DNA of 64,000 nucleotides from Lolium rigidum (lineage: Eukaryota; Streptophyta; Magnoliopsida; Poales; Poaceae). Under the pieces are notes generated by a model. The model worked only from the letters and a program-made list of their open reading frames with translations. It had not been told where the DNA came from and did not search any database. Shown here one piece after another: positions 55,525 through 64,000 of the stretch. The number at the start of each line of letters is the position of its first letter. The first letter of the stretch is position 1. A program made the translations under genes and the position numbers. Location of the stretch: contig NC_061510.1 in assembly GCF_022539505.1 (NCBI RefSeq), positions 267,477,687 through 267,541,686 of the forward strand. Direction: 5' to 3'.

Positions 55525-56923
55525 ATCTGTAACCGGTAGAGGAAGCAAGGAGCCTGCAGCTGCTGCTTGCTACAGGAGACTGAATGGAATGCGAGAGGCA
55601 GTGTGATCATAACTATCCGGTCGCAAGTATTCAGAGACAGTTCAGGCTCAATAGATGCGAACAATAATAACTACTCACAAGGCGAAACGAGTCTCATGCA
55701 AGGTTTGTTTGCTAATGTTTATGTTTCAACGGTAGTCTAAGGTAAGCAGGTAGCAAATCAAGACAAAAGTAGCTAGATGACAACATCATCAGCAGAATCA
55801 AGAGCAAAATCAATCCTCCAAGGAAGGAGGCCATGGGGGTTGACCTATAGCAGAAGCAAGGTGGGGCTGGTGGTATCGATCTACTCCAGCTACATATCAC
55901 AATCGATTTCCTCATACATCATCAAATCTGACCCGAAACCTCCCAGTTAGATCTCATCCTATCAAAATTCCGATGTGGACACACAAATAATGACATAAAC
56001 GAAAGAGAAGGAATTACTGTTAACGTGCAAGAGTCCAGGCAGAATGGTTACAGATAAGTTGTTCATACACGGTAGTCAGCAAATGCAGAAAAATCTACTA
56101 ACACAACCAACTATTTTCTAGTAGGTCATGAACAACCTTGCATATATCGGCATGAGTTCAGCTGTTTACCGCAGCTGCCTGTTGAAGCTGATCTACTGAA
56201 ACAAGTGCAGCACTTGAACGTCTCAGAACACATCCACATATATTTATGCATCATGGTCATCACAATCAGCATCAGGACCATCATGGCCTGCTTCGATCAA
56301 ACAGAATATTTATGCAGTCGGCCAAACTTTTCTGGAAAAGAAAATCATCGAGCAATCCTCAAATAAATTGCAGGTTTCTTTTCAGATAATCAAACATCTA
56401 ATTGGCCACAACACGATTCTGGAAAACATTTCATGATGGATCTCAGGCACAGACAGCAACCAGGAGAGTCTAAACAAAATAACTAACATGTGGTTGTTCA
56501 CAATCAGTACTAAACTACTAATGTGATGTGTCGAAAAATACTAGCATGAACATATACTATTTGCTAGCAGCTGCATTGCCGAAAGAGCCATGATGCTTTT
56601 CCTTCTAACTCAGGGTACCTTCAATAGGACTGTTATTACATCATCCAAAACGTTACCCTTGGAAGATGCATCACCAGGAGGCTGACTTCCTCTAAAATTA
56701 TGACGTTGGCAGCATCATTAGACCGAAAGCTCAAAGCTGCAATCAGATCCATGCAGTCAGACTCACAACCACACAACTGCTCGCCTAATGTGTTGACGGA
56801 GCTTGAGATCATAAAGACTGTTGACATATATATCTTTTGGAACCAGAATAATGAAAGCCAGGTATAACAACGGCCAGTCCATGCAAAACCTTTAGCATGC
56901 ACGGGCATGACCAGTGCACCAAG
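55525..56923 (-). other. 3' flank of the SINA-type gene
   Basis: The part nearest 56924 is probably the 3' UTR. Farther away nothing is recognised. Confidence 0.4.
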
Positions 56924-58194
56924 TTATATATCATCATCATCGTCATCGTCGTCGTCAGAAAAGGAAAATTGTCGAAGATTAGATGTTGGGCCGGTTCCTT
57001 GGAGATGGGATCTGTTGACAATTGAAGTTAAAGGTAGATTATCCTCATCATCAGTCTCAAGAGCAGGAGCCGCACCCTTTCCTCGAAGACGGGATCTGCT
57101 GAGTCTCAAAGGTTGATGAATGGTGGTTGTGAGCATGATGCCTTCTCGATCATCAGAAATCTTTCCCTTGGGAAGTATCAAATCATACTCTGTCGGTAGC
57201 CCATCAGAGAGCGAAGAGCTTCTTATGTGGCAACTTGTACTTTCACAATAGCCGGTTATCATGCAGTTGTAATCCATAGTACATGAGAATTTGGGTTCTA
57301 TAACGTTTGGTTGGACGCAGACGACTGAAATGGCATGTCCAAAAGGTTCTAATGCCATGCTGAGCAAGAAAAAGTAGCTGGTCTCGGTGCATTGCAGAAC
57401 ATTTAAGCCCATTTGTAAATGTAGAGATGTTGTGCCAGAGTCTGGGAGGACTGTCAATGGACACTTGTGCTTGGTGGTGAAATGGTCTAGGAGCACCTGT
57501 ATTGGTCCAGCGAAGCCACAAGCAGACTCTGGGCAGAAGCATGGGGCATTCTGGCATGCCTTCTTGTGTTCTTCTTTCTGGTAGTAGGTCACCTTCACGG
57601 TGCATCCGTACTTGGCATTGTAGCAAGGAACTATGACTGACTGGACGACATATTCCATCCCAAAGCAGCGCTTGAAGGATGTTTCGACACAGCATAAGTG
57701 ACACTTCTTTTTCATCAGCTTGCCATGGCAAGAGGAGCATATGCAATGACCGATAGAGCACTATGGAATAGAACGGATTAAAGGGGCCTCGTGAGAATAA
57801 ATCTTAACAGAAACAAAAAAAAATCTGGAACATTATATGACAACATGATAGGTTAGTACTGCACATTTCATTATTCCAGTTACCATAGCTATCATGTAAC
57901 ATTCATGAGAAACATGTTGTTGCCAAGTAATAGCACTTATCCAACGATTGATTTACCAAATATCTGATTTTAGTTTGAGCTTTATCATAAATGAACTAAA
58001 AGATTGAGTTCAGAGACAAGTCAATATGTACACACATGCAGTGCATTTACCTGGAATATCGGGGGCCTTAAGGGCTCAAAGCAGATGGGGCAATCAAGGG
58101 TCTCCGCTCCAATGCTGACATTAAGCCTCTTGGTGCTCCGCTCTACCTCTGGCAGAGCTTCAACCGTTCTCTTGTTGGAGCTACTGCCGTCCAT
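56924..58194 (-). CDS. SINA-type RING E3 ubiquitin ligase (SINA-like 10 type), 2 coding exons
   Basis: Coding exons are 58194-58051 and 57760-56924; the 290-bp intron has GTAAATG...CATAG ends and phase 0. The start is the ATG at 58192-58194 (MDGSSSNKRTVEALPEVERS). Product 326 residues. The C3HC4 RING is complete: C35, C38 (LDCPICFEPLRPP), C49, H53, C56, C59 (CSIGHCICSSC), C68, C71 (KCHLC). SIAH-type zinc fingers follow (VPCYNAKYGCTVKV, HKKACQNAPCFCPESACGF, LLDHFTTKHKC), then a substrate-binding-type beta region (LHLQMGLNVLQCTETSYFFL). The C-terminus is an Asp run (SFSDDDDDDDDDI). SINA proteins dimerise and ubiquitinate target proteins. The acidic tail is unusual compared with short SINAT proteins but occurs in SINA-like plant proteins. 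Confidence 0.92.
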
Positions 58195-59070
58195 CCCCAA
58201 CAAAACCTTAAGGTACCAGCAATAGATTGTTTGGCGTACTGCTAGTACTATGAGCGCACCCGTGATCCAAACATACTGCTCAAAATAAGTCCACTGCTAC
58301 GTTTCCCTGTTCCACAAGATATACTGAATCATTGATAGAAGTAATGGGACTGGAAGTGACACTAGTGTCATATCAGCACACACCTTATGAGGAAAATCAG
58401 CTAAAATATTCTTCTCTTCCAAAACAAGAAAACCAACAGGCGTAAAACTGCAGTCCTCTGACTCTAGGTTCATTAGGACGTCTATAAATTTCTAAACTGC
58501 CTTTAGGTTTTTCTAGCCTATTATACAGTACAAATCCCTCCAAAAAAAAGCTATGACAGTAGAGTATATATTATTGGGTATTGAGCGCGGCCATGCATAT
58601 GCAAATAATCTGACATAGACAGCGAAAGAGGTATGTCCTCCCCCTGATCCAAATCATTTGTCGCCGATTCAGTGATAATTTGGATCGGGGGGAGTAACAC
58701 TTTTTTTATAGTCATAAGTTAGATGGGCAATTGTCTTCGGAAAATTGGCAAAGAAAAAGCAGCAAAACAAGTAAGTTATACAAAGGGGTTAATTAACTGA
58801 GACTCTGAGAGGTAGAGGATAGCAATTTTAACAGATCTGTTGGTTTTCTGTTTCTTGAAGAAAAGAACATTTCAGATGATTTTCCTTATGAGGCGTGCGG
58901 AGATATGATAGCATAGTACGTTACTGGGTGATAAGCAATACGTAAGTAATCTGAAGAAGCAGCGAAAACAAGAAATTTATTCAGGTCGAGTTTTAGGCAT
59001 GGCATAGCATAGGACTCCGACAACGGAGGACGGTCCCGAATCGAAAAGAATGCAGCCGTACCTTAACTAC
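58195..59070 (-). other. Putative 5' UTR intron of SINA-type gene
   Basis: On the minus strand a donor (GCTACAG|GTAGTTAAGG) at 59071/59070 and an acceptor (TACCTTAAG|G) at 58207/58206 would join a GC-rich leader to the coding exon, with 12 non-coding bases before the ATG. Inferred from consensus only. Confidence 0.4.
58638..58694. mobile_element. Short palindromic Stowaway-like MITE
   Basis: CTCCCCCTGATCCAAAT and its inverted partner ATTTGGATCGGGGGGAG with a loop of about 20 bp. The right flank is TA, the left flank unclear. Confidence 0.5.
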
Positions 59071-59340
59071 CTGTAGCGCTTGCCGGCGTCGAGGTCGTTT
59101 CCTGATGGCGGCGCAACCGGGGGATGCGGGCGTCGCCTCCGGTGACGCCTCCTCCGAGCGGAGAGCAGGATAGACTACTCGCCCCTTGCCGGCGAATTAT
59201 CCACTGGACCCCTTGAGGGCTGAGGATGATGGGAGCACCGAGCACGGAGGGAAGAGACGGCGAGCGCAACGGCGGCAGGGTTTGCCAGTTCGAGAGGCGA
59301 TATCTTTGGGGGCTCCTTTGTAAGGACCTGGTCGGCACTT
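59071..59340 (-). other. Putative 5' non-coding exon of SINA-type gene
   Basis: GC-rich, leader-like sequence on the minus strand, ending in a splice donor. No convincing protein. The upstream start is not defined. Confidence 0.35.
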
Positions 59341-59429
59341 TTTTTTTTTTGAGGGGGACCTGGTCGGCAGTTGGCAAGGTGCCGCACACCTGTGCTTGGC
59401 CAGCGTCGGTCAGTTGGGCCACGGCCCAA

Positions 59430-60817
59430 CAGGAAAGGTAGTATCCATTTTTGTTTTTCGTTTTTTTTTAAAAAAATCTGATTACTTTTAAACTAAATCA
59501 ACATATTTTCCAGTATTAAAATCTGACATTGTTTAAGTCTGAACAATTTTCGAAATTTACTTTGTTTTATCTTCGATGTCCCATTTATGGTCTCTTTAAT
59601 TTTATATCTTCACATGTTAGAACCTTCCTATTTTATCTTCTAGGTATTATTAGTTCCATGTAATATTTTCTGTAGTAACTTTGTCGATGACCTTTTCCCT
59701 TTTTTTTTGTTGGTTTCTCTATATCTTTCTCAGCTACCTTCATTTAGTGCATATTAGAAAGTCGGTTTTTGTTGTTTACTTCAGGAACATTTCTTCAGAA
59801 AATTACAAGGTTTTACTATCAATCTACATATATCTATGCCAGAGTCTTCTTTCTTCTTATCATTTACATGCAGCGTCATGTTTTCTTTCTAACCTCCTAT
59901 ATTTATTTTCTCAAAACGAGTCCATGCATTTATGTTTCTGAACTTCGTGATTCATACGTAGCAGTCCTAGTGTCCTACCACCATTCTTTCTCTGGTTTCT
60001 TGTGTGTAACTACTTATGTCATGTGAAGGTAGACGATTTATAAAAAAAAACAGATGACACACCAGACACCAAACAAATTGCATGCCAAGAAACTTACCTC
60101 ATGCATATCGGAACCTCCATTTCATTTCTCAATTTGTTTGCCATCGTCTTCTCAAATGAACACACCTTATCACACACCTGTGTGCTAGCCTGCTAGGTTG
60201 GAGGGGGCATATAGCATGCACTAGGTGCTTGAGGTGTACTAATGCACTAAGGGCTGAGAGCCACAAGATTAAAAATACATGGTTCAGATAGAAGAGGGTG
60301 TAGCCCAGGTACATCTTATAATTAACTCCCTGTAAATTTCCAATCTTGCAACTTTTCTGTCATCTTGTCCCTGTTCTTTGGTTCTGTCCGTTTCCCAGTC
60401 CCACAACCCAATGAGATTAGTCATACATTTCAGAGACTGTTCATAAGATGTTCCAACTAAATTTCAACGATTATATTCAATGCATTGGGTTTCCGTCATG
60501 TTTCAATGATTATTTTTGCAAAATCTGCAAATGTAAACTCAATGTTGTTTCGACAGATGCTTCAACAAAATTTCACAAAAGCATTAACCAGTGGAATTGG
60601 GATCCAAAATAAAGTCAAAAAGCCAAAGAAAGAAAGAATTTGATATTTTAGAACAACTATGCCCAAGTAATTCAATTCAATGTTTTGCATGGAGTTCTAC
60701 GAACTAATGACCAAATAGTGTTGTCTTGAACAAGGAGAATTTGTAATAAATGTGTCTTTGATTGGTTGTTGTATATCGATAAATTAATCTATTTTATTTT
60801 ATTTTAATTTTAGTGTC
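59430..60817. other. Intergenic, nothing recognised
   Basis: AT-rich DNA between the SINA-type gene promoter and the copia B LTR. Confidence 0.4.
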
Positions 60818-60822
60818 GTTTG

Positions 60823-61810
60823 TGCTGGAATTTTGCCTTGGGCCTTAGCCCATGTCCCAATACAAATTCTAAAATTCTCTTGGCCCATGTAGAAATGGCA
60901 AGGGTGGGACTAAAGTTTAGTCCCACATTGCTAGTTAGAAGAGAGAGTTGGACTAGTATATAAGGTGGGATGTTCTAGTCCTAGTAAGTGAGTGAGAAGA
61001 GGGAGAGAGCCCTCGCACACTCCTCCTCCTCCACCGCCATGCCTCGTCTCGCCACGCACGCACGTCACGACGCACCGCGGGTTGCGGGAATCTCGCCGAG
61101 CCGAACTTATCTTTTTGTTATTTGGGAAATTAATTGTGTAATCAATTACGAGTCATTAACGGATATTAACACAGCCGTTTTTGTTCCGGATTTTCTAGAT
61201 CGTGGACTCGTACGTGAGCTGCGTCCCACGACCTTCCCGAACCGCACTATATAAGCGCGGACGCAAACCCTAACATGTACGAGACACCATATGCGACCGC
61301 CTCTTTCCAGTTCATTGCGTCACCACCTTCGTCTTCCTCATCCCGTCCTTCGGCGTGCACCGAGCGGCGGGACAGTAGGCCTCCGGAACCCTGCCTCTCG
61401 TAGACCTGTACGGGTGAGGGTCAATCAGGTTTTTGGGGAGCGCTTACGCGCGACTACTGGCAACACGACGTCGTCCGGAGTTCCCGAACGACGACTTCTT
61501 CCCGGACATCGACAACCTCTTCGGCAACCTCAACATGGGCGACGACAACCATGATGCCGCCAACATCGCCATTGCTGTTGCTGCCGCCAACATTGGACGG
61601 TATGCGTTTCTGTCCTCCTCGTTTCAGATCTTGCTAGAGTTCCTAGTACTGCTATTTGGAGTAGATGCGATAGGTTTATCCTGTCTAGATGCTATCTGTT
61701 CATCTACTCTATTGATATGCATGATTAGTTCATCTGCTATTTCTGTAGTCATGATTTGTCAAGTATTAGCTCGGATTAGTTCATATGATAATTTTCTTAT
61801 TTATTCAACA
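60823..61810 (+). repeat. Copia B 5' LTR
   Basis: 988 bp, TGCTGGAATTTTGCCTTGGG to TTATTTATTCAACA. TATA-like boxes lie at 60957-60963 (TATATAA) and 61248-61255 (CTATATAA). It has about 130 bp that LTR A lacks. Confidence 0.9.
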
Positions 61811-61834
61811 ATCCAAAAACCTGATTATAGGCAA

Positions 61835-62619
61835 ATGAATTCAAGTGGCATTGCCGCTGCTACTAGGCCGCCTCTCTTTGATGGTTCGCACTATAAGAGG
61901 TGGCGCACGAGGGCAGTTCTCTGGTTTCAAAACCTGAACTGCGATAGTGCCCTTCTTGGCAAACCTGAGGGTGATCTTTCTCCTGCTCAGGAGGAAGGTT
62001 ACAGGAAAGTCGATGCCATGTTTAAGGCGGCTCTCTTCAGTATTCTTGCGGACAACATTGTTGCCCGTACATGAGTTTTGAGCATGGTAAGGATGTTTGG
62101 GATGCACTCGAGCCCAAATTTGGGGTCTCGAATGTTGGCACTGAGTTGTATGTCATGGAGCAATACTATGACTACAAGATGACTAGTGAGCGCTCCGTTG
62201 TTGAGCAAGCTCATGAGATACAGTCACTTGCCAAAGAACTTGAGCAGTTTAAGTGTACCTTATCGGACAAATTTGTGGCCGGTGGCATTATTGCCAAGCT
62301 TCCTCCTTCATGGAGGAACTTTGCTACTTCTCTGAAACATAAGAGACAAGAGTTTTCCGTTTCGGATCTCATTGGGTCTCTTCATGTGGAAAAAAATGCG
62401 AGAGCAAAGGACACACGTGCTCGAGATTTTGAGGGAGGTTCTAGTGCTAACGTGGTACAGAAGAAAAACTTCCAATCCCACAAGTTCAAGAACAAGAACA
62501 AATCTGAAGGCAAAGGCAAGTTTGATGGCAAGAACAAGGCCTCACACTCAACCAACTTCAAGAAGAAGACTGATAAGAAGAAAGGGGCTTGCCACGTCTG
62601 TGGTGATCCTGACCATTAG
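61835..62619 (+). pseudogene. Copia B gag, frameshifted with a stop in the zinc knuckle
   Basis: The ATG at 61835 (MNSSGIAAATRPPLFDGSHY) opens a copia-type gag with the usual FDGSHYKRWRTR and LNCDSALLG segments. A frameshift at about 62070 is followed in another frame by EHGKDVWDALEPKFG, ELEQFKCTLSDKFVAGGI and a Lys-rich tail. The CCHC knuckle reads CHVCGDPDH, stop, APNC: a TAG at 62617-62619 occupies the place of a Trp codon. The gag ATG is only 24 bases from the LTR end, and no TGGTATCAGAGC-type primer-binding site is present in between. Confidence 0.85.
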
Positions 62620-64000
62620 GCTCCTAATTGCCCTAATCGCTATGATAAGCGTGGGAACGGCGGCAAGACCGCCAATGTTGTTATTGATGGCGATACTGAG
62701 ATGAAGGACGATGGGTACAGTATTTCCCCTACTGTCCTTTCAGTATGTAACTCTCCTGATTGGTGGATTGATACGGGTGCCAATACACATGTATGTTCTG
62801 ATGTTTCCATGGTTTATTATTATTATGTCGCAAGGACTTGCTCCGTGCTGATGGGAAACGGCTCACGTGCTTCTGTTCATGGTGTTGGTACGGTAAATCT
62901 GAAGTTTACTTCGCGGAAGACCATCCAGCTGAAGAATGTGCAGCACGTTCCCTCCATCAATAAGAATCTCGTCAGCGGATCGTTCTTATGTCGAGATGGT
63001 TTTAAGTTGGTTTTTGAGTCCAATAAAGTTGTAATTTCTAAGTATGAGAAATTTGTTGGAAAAGGCTATGAGTGCAGAGGCTTGTTCTGCTTAAAATCTT
63101 TATCCGACTTATGTACTCAAATTATTAATCATGTTAACAATGATAGTGAGTCTAATATTTGGTATTCACGACTTTGTCATATTAATTTTGGGTGCATGAC
63201 GCGGCTAGCCAATATGAATTTAATTCCAAAATTTACTACTGTCAAGAGTTCCAAGTGTCAAGTGTGTGTGCAAGCTAAGCAACCTCGCAAGTCTCACAAG
63301 ACTGCTGAGGTAAGAGATTTGTCACCACTGAAACTCATACATTCAGATCTTTGTGAGATGAATGGAAAGTTGACAAAAGGTGGAAAAAGATACTTCATGA
63401 CGTTAATTGATGACTCCACTCGATATTGTTATGTGTACCTTCTGAAATCTAAAGATGAATCTTTTAATCACTTCAAAATCTATAAAGCTGAAGCAGAAAA
63501 CCAACTTGATCGAAAGATTAAACGGCTTAGTTCTGATCGTGGTGGAGAGTATTTTCCAATGAGTTTGATTCTTTTTGTGCGGAGCATGGTATTATCCATG
63601 AGAGGACGCCTCCCTACTCACCTCAGTCTAACGGGGTGGCCGAAGAAAGAACCGTACTCTAACTGATTTGGTTAACGCCATGTTAGATACATCGGGTCCA
63701 TCCAAGGTATGGTGGGGGGAGGCGATAATGACCGTGTGTCATGTCCTAAACCGTGTTCCCACAAAGAACAAAACCATTGCTCCATTTTAGGAATGGGAAA
63801 GGAAAAGGCTGAAACTCTCCTACTTACGTACTTGGGGTTGCTTGGCGAAAGTGAATGTGCCAATACCCAAGAAGCGCAAGCTTGGACCAAAAACCATGGA
63901 TTGTGTTTTTCTGGGATATGCATTTCATATCATTGGCTATAGATTTCTGATAGTGAAATCCGAGGTATCCGACATGCATGTTGGTACAATTATGGAGTCG
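62620..64000 (+). pseudogene. Copia B protease and integrase, partial
   Basis: Continues in the gag frame after the stop. The protease active site is WWIDTGANTHVC (about 62760). The integrase zinc domain has His in WYSRLCHINFG and the CQVCVQAKQ pair. The catalytic core follows: Asp in LIHSDLCEMNG, Asp in SSDRGGEYF, and Glu in SNGVAERKNRT after a frameshift at about 63560. The end of the window lies in the C-terminal integrase region (GYRFLIVKSEVSDM). RT and RNase H are outside. Confidence 0.9.

Larger units (their letters stand above)
60823..64000 (+). mobile_element. Copia B, 5' part, running off the window
   Basis: 5' LTR (60823-61810) followed by gag and part of pol. Left flank GTTTG (60818-60822). 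Same LTR family as copia A. Coding is interrupted by at least two frameshifts and one stop. The 3' part is outside the window. Confidence 0.9.

Overview
The window is nuclear DNA of a grass of the wheat/oat/ryegrass type (Pooideae). This is inferred from LTR families that resemble Triticeae Sabrina-like and BARE/Angela-like elements from memory, from Stowaway MITEs, CACTA elements with Pooid-style subterminal repeats, and GC-rich monocot exons. Species cannot be fixed from the sequence. It is typical transposon-filled intergenic DNA with five host genes. One assembly gap (100 N) lies at 32973-33072.

Layout. 1-2784: decayed MuDR/MULE transposase, minus strand. 3341-16057: nest of LTR elements on the plus strand. 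Element I (ORF1-type, LTR 7350-8750) sits in the 5' LTR of element II (non-autonomous gypsy-like, 3' LTR 12497-14168), and element II sits in the RNase H domain of a copia element (copia A, LTR 15199-16057). 16704-16932: Stowaway MITE. 17134-19598: three-exon 2-oxoglutarate/Fe(II) dioxygenase gene. 20266-23771: non-autonomous Helitron. 25836-27002: leucine-rich-repeat secreted protein gene, minus strand. 28551-29523: MITEs. 30557-41277: a large CACTA-type unit holding a broken TNP2 transposase, a copia LTR fragment, the gap, a second copy of element II (minus strand, to 39266) and a six-exon Ulp1-type protease. 42387-43567: a second Helitron, whose empty site can be read from a paralogous repeat at 48311-48690. 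44154-45899: a small CACTA element carrying a 5S rRNA-like sequence. 46472-47257 and 52231-53016: tandemly duplicated fasciclin-domain genes, minus strand. 49911-50050: long AG microsatellite. About 54935-55524: LINE tail with a nested hAT MITE. 56924-58194: SINA-type RING E3 ligase gene, minus strand. 60823-64000: 5' LTR, gag and integrase of a second copia B element of the same family as copia A.

The host genes do not form one pathway. The dioxygenase is a probable specialised-metabolism enzyme, the LRR and fasciclin proteins are probable wall or cell-surface proteins, and the SINA protein is a ubiquitin ligase. The most unusual items are the pol III-type 5S-derived module inside a CACTA transposon, a small ORF preserved intact in one of two non-autonomous LTR elements, PPT-like motifs repeated inside those elements, near-identical GC-rich palindromes in distinct LTR families, and a CACTA unit whose two ends do not match despite a matching target duplication.
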